Positions 25,647-37,600 of a DNA stretch of 64,000 nucleotides are shown here, one piece after another. Numbering within the stretch: the first letter of the stretch is position 1; each line of letters starts with the position of its first letter. This DNA is from Mixophyes australis. Its lineage: Eukaryota; Chordata; Amphibia; Anura; Limnodynastidae. The notes under the pieces are model-generated. The model was not told the DNA's origin, did not search any database, and was given only the letters and a program-made list of their open reading frames with translations. The stretch covers positions 55,862,811-55,926,810 of the forward strand of contig JAVHZZ010000011.1 of NCBI GenBank assembly GCA_036250195.1. The letters run 5' to 3'. A program made the position numbers and the translations under genes.

Positions 25647-28600
25647 CACACGCCGCTACACGTGTGTTCATGAGGTAAAATTACCTTACGAAAATGAGTT
25701 TGAGCCCTCAACTCGTAAATTTAGCCTTTACTACCCCTCCCACGGGGGGAAGGGGGGATGATGGAAATTAACTGTCTTCACTATTCTAATTTTTTTGTCA
25801 AATAATGTCAGTATACCAAATTTCAGGTCATTTGGATGAGTCCTTTCTGAAAAAATAGTTTTTTCCACACACACTAACACACGCCGCTAGGCTTTTACTT
25901 TTATATATTAGATAATGCTAAGAATTTAGTAGGGCAGGTGGCGCTGCAGCTTGTTTTTTTTTTTCCACACACAGACGCCACTAGGCTTTTATATTATAGA
26001 TATTACAAAAATAGTCAAGATAAGTGATATTTGAATGTGGAGTGACTATGTATGTTTATATATCGCACCTCTGTGTTACACAATGTGTTTTGGAATGTGA
26101 ATCATGAGATCTTTTCCCTAGATTATGTAATAACCCTTTGGCACCAGAGGGAGCACGTTTCATCGTGGAGGGGCTAGCTGGTAACAGCTCAGTGAAACAC
26201 CTATCTCTCCTGCACACGGATCTTGGAGATGAGGGAGCTGAGATGCTGGCAACTCAGCTGGGAAGAAATAAGCACCTTCAAGAGTTGAACCTGGCATACA
26301 ATGGAATCCATGACCAGGCTGCACTCAGGCTGGTGGAAGAGGCTGCACGTCACCCAACACTAGGCAGAGTGCAGTGAGTACCACTTACATAGTATATGGT
26401 ATATATCATGGGGCATGTTTAACTGATGCAAAGTAAATAGGAGATGTTGCCAATAGCAACTAGAATCTTAGCTTTGTCATGGAGCACTGGTTGAAGTGAT
26501 TGTGGCTTTGTTTGGTGTGTAGGTGTTTTCTCTGTTAGGGGTCTGGAGATAAACTCCGGGTCTTGAACATGATTGTGAAGATACCGGGTTTATCTGGCCC
26601 AGTGCTACCCAGTACCTTCTAGGATTCGTATGGTCACTCAGGCAAAATGCAGTTATAAAAATACAACAGTATATTTATTGTCATACAAACAACACTAGAA
26701 TATTATATAGACACAGTAAATAAATGCCAGGCAGATTTATCACATTATCTGTCCCTTCCCCAATAACTTAAGGAGATATAGTCACCTGCTGTCCAGACTT
26801 CACGACCCATGGATTTCTATCAGCTGCATATATAGAGACTAGTTACAAAACGACAATCCAAAACTAGATGCACCTTCATGAATGAAATCCCACACTGAAC
26901 CCTCTTCCCCCTCTTGAGTTGTTCCTTATATCACAGGTCTAATTTCCACGGTCTTTCCCCTCCCTGGGGAAACCCCTGGGTCTATTCTTCTTAACCATTG
27001 GCCAGTGCAGGACTAGGGGGTTTGGACAGGGCAGTGAAGATGAGATGTCCTTTCACAGAAGCCCCCTGCTGGAATGCAGACAGAACGTCTGGACTAGTCC
27101 TAAGGAGAACAATTGATGCTTACTTGGCTTCCCCTACTTCCAAGGATAAGGTAGCAGTGAGCCCCTCCTAAAATTAACCCCTTACACTACTTTGTTATGT
27201 CACAGGGTCCCCAGCTGTTCCATGCTTCCTGTAGAGGAAGGAGGGGGGAGAATGAATGCAGCTCAAGCCCTCTCACCTGTATCCTAGACACCACCTGATC
27301 TTTACCCATAACCCTCCTGGCTTCAGTTTAAGGACAATGAATAACATTACTTCAAGTCATCAATATATAATACACAATATACATATTTACATTGAATTAC
27401 AATGTCCCCTTAACCACATGTAATTGGACAATGCAGTTGTAGTCTGATGAGCTGGGGAAACAAAAGGGCTATACAAAGTATTTGCTATAATTCACATATC
27501 ACACTCGTTTTGTCACAATGATGAATAAAGAAAGACATGGGAGTTAAAAATTAAAATTTGAAGTATGAGAAGAAAAACTGCATGGTATAAACATGGAATG
27601 ATGTTTGGTATGAATGTGTGTGAGGAATATATGTGTATTGTAAGAATCCGTATGTGAATAGTGTAATAGGTTGAGTAACAGTGTCACTAGTATGTGGAAG
27701 AGCGTGTGAGGCTGTGAGCTGATGGTGAGAAGAATTGCAATAGCAATTGGTTGTAATATAACATAGTGTGCACATGCATCTGCTATCCACATGCCATCTT
27801 AAACAGCATAACTGTACCGTATAATGGCACAGTGGAGATGGACTTGGTTAAAGTTCTTTTTATATAGGTTTTTGCATGCATCCTTTGTAGATAGGTTCAT
27901 ATGCATCTTCAAGAATCTTGAAAATTTGATAAATAGAAATGTGTCTTTATTAGGTGGGATGCGGTAAGGTAAGTATAGGCTAAAAATATGATATGAATAG
28001 TATGGTTTCATTTAGTGGATGTGTTTTAGGGATGTACTGATTGTGAAAAGGCACCTAATAGACTGAGTAAATGTGCTGTGAAGTCACTAGTTGTGAAGAT
28101 GTGTGGGGGGTAGTAAAGAAATGAAAAAATGATTAATAAATTGATAGTTGGTTAATGATTACATTGCTAAAACGATGGAGGACAGAATTCCATTGTTTTG
28201 GGTACAAATTTAATTACGTAGTCTGTATTCTGGTAGAATAAACTACAGTGCAAAATGAAGCTAGAAATGAAGATATAATGTAAGATGATATATATTTGAT
28301 AACTTTGTTTTCTGGTACGTGCTGGTGGTTGATGTTTTTTTGCACTATGTCTGGTATTGTGGATCTTTCTATTTGTTACGCTGTTCTAGACTTCTGTAAG
28401 CATGGGAAGGCTGATGATAACCTATGAAGACATTTTTGTGTAATATCTTTTACTTCTTGGTACGTTTCTTTGCGCAGTTTCATTTGTGATGTCTAAATTA
28501 TTAAATGTTGTTAAGTCTGCAGTTTTGTGGAAGCTGTTCTTTAGCACATAGGTATTGTTGTTCACTGGTTTGTAGAAGATTTTGGAATGTTCAATGTATC

Positions 28601-31600
28601 TGGTGAGGTCTAGGTGGGGTTGTGTTCATCATTGAATTTTAGGTTAGGTTCTATTATGGTTGATGGGTGGGATGAATTCATTGAGTTTGGATTCAGATCC
28701 CTCCCATATTAATAGTAAAGGTGTGCACCGGGCACTTTTAGTGTTTTGGGTTTTCGGTTCTGATTAGCTTGAGGTTTTGGGTTCTGATTTGTTTTGCCAA
28801 AACACCTGACGAAAGGTTTTGGTTCTGATTTCGGGTTTTGGGTTCTGATTTATATTTAAAAAAGCATAAAAAGCACTAAAATCCAGTTTTTTTGTTTTTT
28901 TCCACTCCTACGCTATTATTAACCTCAATAACAATCATTTCCACTAATTTCCAGTCTATTCTGAACACCTCACAACTCACAATATTGTTTTTAGTCCAAA
29001 ACGTTGCACCGAGGTAGCTTTCTGGACTGCGTAGTGGAGTGGGCCCAGTACCCAATTTGGTACCGGGGCCACAATAACTCTGTCTTCAAATGGTCTCAAT
29101 TCCACTGCACAGCTGCCTGCTCCTACATCCTCTGCAGCATATACAGGGTGTAGTTCGAGCGCGTCAATACCTCTTGTTTTTGACGATGACAGGTCATTTT
29201 CATTAATTTTGGATTTGGCCCCAACACTGAATGTAGTTTAATATCTGATACGCATCTATCTGGACTGCGTATTGGAGTGGCCCCGGTACCCAATTTGGAT
29301 ACCTCCTCCAACTGGTCTAAATTCCACTGCACATATGGCTGCTCCTACATCCTCTGCAGCATATAGACTGAGGGTGTAGTTCGAGCGCGTCACTCCCTCT
29401 TGTTTTCGACGACCATGGTACAGAGCATTCATCATTGAGATCCCTTTAAGTATGTCAAAGACAGACAGCGTCGAAGTGTTATTTGTTGACTTTGGGAACA
29501 AAAAAACTGTCCCTGTTGCAAATCTTCGTGCAATGAAGAGTGACTTTTTCATTTAAAGGCTCAAGCTTTCAAGTGTAGTGTTTATAACATCATTACACCA
29601 ACAGGTAAAAATCCTTTTAATTGGGATAATGGAGCCACAAAGGAAATTGCCCATATGTAATGCCCGCACAATGTTACTGGCGTTGTCTGACACCACAAAT
29701 CCCCAGGAGAGTCTAAGTGGGGTAAGCCATCAACCGTCTAAATCCACTGATGGCGGACACCGGACGCACGTCTAACACCAACATGGCTGTTAAGGCCGCA
29801 GTTATCCGCTTTGCCATAGGATGACTACTGTCGTACTTTGTGCTCATGGCAAACAACTGTTGGACGGTCACATAATGCCAAAAAAAGATTTGCAAGATGG
29901 AATTGTCCTTGGGCTCTCCCACCCACCTTTATGTTGTTGAAATAGGACATGCACACTTTAACAAACCAATCATTTCAGCGAAAGGGCCTACCAAACTGTG
30001 GCTGAAATGATTGGTTTGTTTGGGCCCCCACACCAAAAAAGCTATTCATCTCTCCCTGTACAAACTAAACAGGCTCTACTGAGGCAAGATGTCGTCCTCA
30101 TACTCATCCTCTGATTCCTCTCCCCCTTCAGTGTGTACTTCCTCATCCTCACACATTATCAATTCGTCCCCGCTGGACTCCACAACCACAGGTCCCTCTG
30201 TAGGATCTGGAGGCCAGTGCTGTATTTGATTGAGGAATTGATAATTCATTTTTATGAACATCATTTTTTCAACGTTCTGCGGAGGGAACCTCCTTCGCCG
30301 CTCACTGACCAGGTTCCCCGCTGCTCTAAAAACTCTTTCCGAGTACACACTGGAGGGGGGACAACTCCGGTAAAATAGAGCCAGTTTGTACAGGGGCTTC
30401 CAAACTGCCTTTTTTTTTCCTGCCAGTAACAATATGGACTGTCTGACATGTCTATTTGGATGGTGTCAGAAAAATAATCCTCCACCATTTTTTCTATTGT
30501 GACAGCATCCAATGCAGCGATAGTAGACATGTCTGCAATGGTTGGCAGGTCCTTCAGTCCAGACCAGATGTTGTCTGCATCCCCGCTAGAGGGTCTTTTA
30601 GGAAAACTGAGCTTTTTCCTCGCAGCCTTAGGTGTGGAAGAAAATGAAGGTGGAGCTGTTGGCATGTCACGGTCCTCTTCAGAGGACAATTTCCTGACCA
30701 GCAGGTCTTTTCACCTCTGTAGACTTGTGTCCGCCGGAAACAGAGACACAACATACGCTTTAAACCGAGGATCGAGCACGGTGGCCAGAATGTATTCCTC
30801 TGACGTTAAAAGAGTGACCACCCTCGGATCCTGGCAAAGCGTACGAAGGGCTTCATCCACAAGAGCTACATGCTTGGTGGAATCGCAATGGTTTACCAGC
30901 TCCTCCCTCACTTTCTCTTGTAATATAGATTGCAGTACCTATTCTCTGGAACTGCTTAAAGAATGAACATAGTAAATGTAATATAGATTGCAGTACCTAT
31001 TCTCTGGAACTGCTTAAAAATTTAACGTATTAAATGTAATATAGATTGCAGTACCTATTCTCTGGAACTGCTTAAAGAATGACCGTAGTAATAGAACTGG
31101 CAGTTACTATTTTTTGGAACTACACAAACAATGACCGTAGTAATAGAACTAGCAGTTCCTATTTTTTGGAACTACAGAAATAATGAACGTAGTAATAGAA
31201 ATGGCAGGTCCTCTATTTTGGGACTGCAAGAATATATTGCTCTATAATATTTTTTATACTTTTTCAATTATTTTTTTATATTTATTTTTTTTGGAGATTT
31301 TTTTTTAATTTTTTAAAAGATTTTTGGCTAATTAACAAATTGATATGGACTTATCAGAAACAAATACAGGACAAAAGCACCACTGGAATCAGCAGGACAG
31401 AGCACTGGGAAAAGTACTACTGTACTCAGCAGGACACAGCACCACTAGACTAAATAAATCAGCAGGACAGAGCACCACTTTTGTAAAGTTATCAGCTGGA
31501 CAGAGCACATCAACCTCCCTCTTCAGTAACCACAGGGAGAATGAAGATGGCGGCCGCGAGCGGGGCATTTATGAGATCCGAGTCTCACGAGACCCGACGC

Positions 31601-34600
31601 GAGACTTGGATGTCATAGCCTCGTTTTGGATGCATTTGGCGGCCGGAAGTTCCCGAACAGGGCTCGGATCCCGTCGGATCCGCACTGTTCGGGTGGGCTC
31701 CGATTTGCGAAATCCGAGCCCGCTCATCTCTAATTAATAGTATGTGTCCTGGAAGTGATATATAATATTTGTAAGGAGTATCTTTCTTTCCTCCCATGTG
31801 CTCATATGGAGGTTGGCATAGCTTGTGTAAAATTTAGTTGTTGTCGGTAAAATGTCCTGGAATACGACATCATTATGTGTAAGGATGTATTTTATGCTTT
31901 TTACTACAAAGTCTCTTTCATGGCGATATATATCAATATCTTCTTGTAGTGCTTTACAGATAGCTAATATGCCAATGTGGAGAAATATGATAGTGTATAA
32001 TATTATTTATTATTATTATTATTATTAATCTTTATTATTATTAATCTTTATTTATAGGGCGCAACAAGGTTTCCGCAGCACTGTACAAATTACAGACAGT
32101 GCTTACAGGGTAGAAACATACAGAATAATAAACAAATAATACCAGGACTTGAAAGCTCCAAACATAGCATGCACATTGAAGATCTCTATCTTCAATGTGA
32201 ATAGGTAGAGAAGAATAGGTAGAGAGACCTATTAAGAAGAATAGTAATATGTAGAGAAGAATAGGTAGAGAGACAGGAGGGACGAGGGCTCTGCTCGTGA
32301 GAGCTTACATCCTAAAGGGAGGGAAAACAGACAGGAGGCACAATGGGGAGTCAGAGGGGATCAGTCACAAGAGAAGCAAGAGGCTGGACAGGGGAAGAGA
32401 GATGTGAGGAAATCTGGCATGGAGAGCATGTTAGGTGGTGTCTGGTAGGCTATGAGGAAGAAGTGAGTTTTAAGTGCCATTTTAAAGGTGCACAAATTAG
32501 GGAACAGGTTGTTCCAGTAGGGGAGGGCAGCCCAGGAGAAATCTTAGATTCTGGAGTGGGATGAGGTGATCAGAGTGGAGGGGAGGCGACGGTCATTGGC
32601 CGATAGCAGGGAACGGGATGGGGTGTGAGTAGAGAGGAGGTTGGAGATGTAAGGAGCAGTGGAGTGGAAGAAGGCCTTGTAGGTGAGGGTGAGGAGTTTG
32701 AATAGGATTCTGTAGGAGAAAGGAAGCCAAAGTAGGGCAAGGCAGAGAGGGTAATCAGAAGAGGAGCGGCAGGAGAGAAAGATGAGTCTTGCAGCAGCGT
32801 TAAGTATAGACCTGAGGGGGGCAAGATGAGAGAGGGGGAGACTGGTGAGGAAAAGGTTACAGTAGTCAAGACGAGAAATTATGAGTGCATGGATAATGGT
32901 TTTAGTGGCATCCTGATATAGGAAGGGCCGGATGCGGGCAATATTGCGGAGTTGGATGCGACATAATAAGCTAATTATATCAGATGTATGTTTCCTTCTA
33001 TGATATTGGTCCTGTGGGATGTTTGACATGCTTTGTTTCTCTAAGGTATGATCATCATCAGCTATTTATATGATATTGTTTTACTGACATGCCGCTGTAG
33101 GAAGTTGTCTATTCATTGTGAGAAGTCTTGTGTTAATCAATAGCTGATGCAGTAGGTTTACCAGGTGGGTTGGTGATGGAATTGTGTATTTTTAGTACTA
33201 TGTAGAATGTTAATATCTGGGGGTAAATGTATTTAGCGGTTTGTTTTTTTTAGCGATTTCAAATCAATAAAAATCGCTTGAGATCACTGGCGATTTTATG
33301 TGCAAAGTCGCCATATATATTAACCTTCTATTTTAAAATTACAAAATCCAATCTCTGGTAATGTGTGTCAATTTTTATAAAACCTATCCCGCCAGCGATT
33401 TAGTGAAACTCGCCCAAGATTTAACAGAAAAAAAAGCCCATGTTCTTAGAGTTATCTTCCCATTCTTAAGATAACAGGGGCACACAGGTGTCCCCATTTG
33501 GAAATATTTGTTGCCACATCAGAAAATATAAATATTGCTCCACTGGTAATTAAATATTATACCACTATTATATAATAAAATAAAAACAATTTCCCTTACA
33601 TATAATCATTAATGAAATTTGGCCTCGAAATTTATTCATAAAATAATTTGGTCCCCGTAAGATAATTTTATTGTGTCTCCTATTATGTTAACATTGGACA
33701 GCAGTGAAAAGATGATGTATTTGCTAATCTCGCCTATCCAAAGCATGGCTTATCCTGCTTGGACTCTCCTGAGGATATGTAATTTCTGATAACGCCACCA
33801 ATATTGTGAGAGCATTACAGCGAGGAGAATTCCGTCACATTCCCTGTTTTACTCACACAATCAACTTGGTGGTACAGAGCTTTTTAAAAATAAGTGACAT
33901 GCAGGATATGCTGTCTGTGTATAATTCAGGTCATTTTCGTCATTCTGCAACAGCATGTAGGAGATTGAAGCAGCTGCAAGAAGGATAGAATTTGAAGGGG
34001 AATGTACTTTAGTCCAGCACAGTGGAGAATACTATCCATGCTGTGCTGAAACCACTCTAAGTAGTCACCTATTCAGTGAGTTCAGACACTGTTAGCTTGC
34101 GTCAAGTCATTCCCCTAATTAGACTTTTGGAAAAGAAGCTAGAGAAACTGAAGGAGTAGAGGAAACAAAATAATTCCACTAACTAAGTAGGACTTGTAGA
34201 TCAAGTAATTTATTAGCTTCGCCAGGATCCGAGAGTTATCAACATCTTGAAATCGGATCACTACATTTTGGCAACTGTGCATGATCCTAGGTTTTAAGAG
34301 CGATGTCTTGTTTTTCTTTCCAACTGACCCATATCTCAAGAGATGCAATGAGCTCCTGGTCAGCAAGCTGACAGCTCAAGTGGTACATGACTCCTCCCTC
34401 AGTTTCTTTGGCAACTGCTGCTAGGTAAAACTTAGTTTTCCCAAGACACCCAGTGGTGATGCAGATGAGTCAGCACAACATTTTGACATGTGGTCTGGCC
34501 CAAGAATCGTGACAGCTCTGTCTTAAAATGAACTACAAATTCAACGAGGAAGGGCATTACCGGCAATTACAGCAAAGTACAGAGACTTCTGTAATGGTGG

Positions 34601-37600
34601 ATTCCAGAGCGGATGAATTAGTATTGTGTGAGGATGATGTACACACTGATGAAGGTGAGGACGATGACCGTGTAGATTGCAGGTCTGGAATCTAGCTGAG
34701 AGAAGGGAGCTAGCTGATGCTGGTAAGCTTGTTAATATTTTGGGTAGAAAGCATGTTGGCAATTTTATGTTTTTCTACAGTAAACTTTCACCTTTATTAG
34801 AGAGGTGTTTTCTTCGTTAAAAAGGGGAAAGCTTTTTTTTTATGTTTGTTTCCCTGATTTTAAAACCACTATGCACTTGAACATAGGCTTTAGCAGATAG
34901 CATAGAGGGATTAGTATCATCACGACTGGTGCCAGCAGCTGCTTGGTGCTCCTGGTCTTTTGTGGAGTGATGTGAATCCATAGAGATGGAACAGAGCAAT
35001 GTGACTGGAGAGTGACAAGAACAATGTGACTGGAGAGTGACAAGACCACTGCTACCCATATTTGTGTGACCAAAGGCACTGAGACTGGAGAGCAACAAGA
35101 ACAATGCCACCCCTCATGTTTCTGTAGGAGCAATAGCACAGAGCAATGTCACTGGAGACTGCCAAGAACACTGCCACCCCTCCTCTTTCTGTTTTAGCTA
35201 TGATGCTGGCCAACTACACTGGAGACTGCCAAGAACACTTCCACCCCTCCTGTTTCTGTGTGAGCAATGGCACAGAGCAATGTCACTAGAGACTTAGAAG
35301 AAAACTACATTCCCTCCTGTTTCATTGTGAGCTATGGCACAGTACAATGTCACTGATGACTGCCAAAACACTGCCTCCCCTCCTGTTTCTGTTTTAGCTA
35401 TGACGCTGGCCAACTACACTGGAGACTGCCAAGAACGCTGCGACCCCATCTGTGTCTGTCTGTGACATGGCACAGGATCTCCATGGAGTGCGGTACTTAT
35501 AGAATCCAAAACTTGCGAGATCCAATGACGCAACAATGACGTTTTGCCTCACTTTCAGTTCCCGAGGGCGCACAAAAGTACCAGCTTGGCTCGGCTCGGT
35601 ACTCGGATCTGCTAAGTTCGGTTGCGCTTGGTTTTCGGAAAACTGAGCCCGAGCATCTCTAGTTTCAATGCATGTTCTCGTGTTCTAATATTTCTCTTCC
35701 GTTGAAGAATGTTTCCCTACAGTACTTTTTTAAAACTTTTGATATATATGAAAGTTTCTATCATATCCCCCCTTTCCCTTCTCTGCTCCAAACTATACAT
35801 ATTAAGATATTTTACTCTTTCCCAGTAAGTTGTGTGCACCATTTTAGTTTCCCTTCTTTGTACAGTCTCTAATGTATTTATGTCATTATGGAGATATGGC
35901 CTCCAGAACTGGACACAGTATTCTAGATGAGGCCGTACCAATGACCTCTACAGTGACATTATTACTTCTTTATTTTTGCTACTGATTCCTCTCCCTATGC
36001 AACCAAGTATCTGACTTTTCTTTCTCATTGCTGTTGGATGTAAAGTTGTTGTATATGTGTGTACAGCTTCACTGGTTTCTCAAAGAGTAAGATTGCCATA
36101 GTGTGCATGTTGGTAGAATTTAGATGTGGATTAAAGTGTGGTGCGTTTGAATATTTCCTCTGTTTCTCTGTGGGTGCTAATCCACTGTTCCCTTTCTAAA
36201 GCGGCTTTGGTGAAATTCCTTTCCGGTGTCCATTTTCTGCAGAATTTGCTGGTGTCCATGAAAGCCTCTGATTCATGTTTTTCGCTTAGTGCTTTGTCAA
36301 GATCTTGACGCGTGTTGGACCTATGTTTAGGGATATGGAGAGCTAAGTTAAAATGAAACACTAGTTTAGTCATTAAATTAGTTAGTTTGGAGTGAGGGAC
36401 AGGTTAGACACTGAACAGATAGAAACTTGACAGTGTATAAGAATGAATATAGTACTAGCTATGAAGGCAAATACTGTTAAATGTGAGATATAAAGGCTAA
36501 TGAAGAGAGCAAGAAACCTACAGGTAAAATATATATAAATGTGAACAGGGACAAAGAAATACAATAACAACTAGACAACTGTGGTTAGCTGAGACATAAG
36601 AAATGAATAAAGAGATACTATACCAGCAATAGGTATAAGAGCTGTATCATTGCAATAGGAGTGAAAGATCAAATAAAAAGTAATTAAATTAGAAAGCATT
36701 GAAATGAATATAAAATAAGTTCATATTATAGAAAAATGTACTTTTTAACTTGGTTTTGAATTTCTCTATTGTGAATACATTGGTTAAAAAAAACTGAAAA
36801 GATTTTGTTACAATTATAAAGACAATGTAACAACAATAGGAAGTATCTCAAACTCCATTGAAAAACCATACACAGAGAGAATCTGGTGATATGAGATGTA
36901 ATAAAATAAAAATATAGTAGGACAAACCTAAAGCTCACTCCAAACTCTTATGATCCTGATAATGATTCATTTATTAAAGAATAAATAATACATAAAATGA
37001 AAACATTGTGAAATTAACTTTAGTGACTATGAATTGAGGGACAAACAAAACAGTATTATTTAAATGAACATCATTACAAGTATTAGAAGTACAAAAGAGA
37101 CAAATATTAATTTAACATCGTACTAGTCTAGTTTTGACATCACTAACTGTATTTTAAAATATTTTGCTTAGTTTTAATTAATAAATGATTTATCAATCAC
37201 ATCATTATAAAATAATTAGAAATAAAATATTTAAATAGGTTTTTTTACATACTCTCTCATAGTTCAAAAATAACTCTGTCTTCTCTTTTTTTTTTTTGTG
37301 CAAGGTCAGATAACAATATAACCAACACGCAAAGAAAACGAGCATGTACATAAATAGAGAGCATGAGATACGACCAGCGTTTTATCACAGATTATCAATG
37401 TGGAGGAGTCAAGTTACATATATTAAAATTGACCAAGAATTATTAAGAAGTGACAGAGAGAGAAGAAAGCCACGAAAGAGAGAAGTGAGGCAGGGAGTAA
37501 AGAACAGAAACTAGATCATAGTAGAGTAGGGAAGAAAGGAAGAAGGGGAGAGAAAAGGTTAATGGGAGGATGACGGACTGAAGGAGGAATAATGTAGAGT

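Larger units (their letters stand above)
28708..31740 (-). mobile_element. hAT-3: deletion derivative with 8-bp target duplication and foreign sequence
   Basis: The element runs 28716-31732 (3017 bp). The ends TAAAGGTGTGCACCG (left) and CGCTCATCTCTA (right) match hAT-2's termini in opposite orientation. The octamer ATTAATAG flanks it exactly at 28708-28715 and 31733-31740. Relative to hAT-2 the BED finger and first half of the core are deleted and replaced by a tandem array (30920-31210). Scrambled transposase scraps lie downstream of the C-terminus (29080-29210, 29640-29880). A Tudor-like coding fragment sits at 29410-29648. It is inserted in a Penelope-like element. Mobilisable at most in trans. 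Confidence 0.95.

Noticed and set aside
27435..27475. Possible hammerhead (CTGATGAG followed by GAAAC)
   Set aside because: No plausible helix II or flanking helix I pairing; chance match.
26533..27517. Target-site duplication for the presumed LTR
   Set aside because: Flanks (TTCTC and ATGAT) do not match, so only a tentative LTR call was kept.
36131..36373. Minus-strand ORF as a Penelope-like N-terminal region
   Set aside because: Only a short SKFCRKW resemblance; too weak to call a family.
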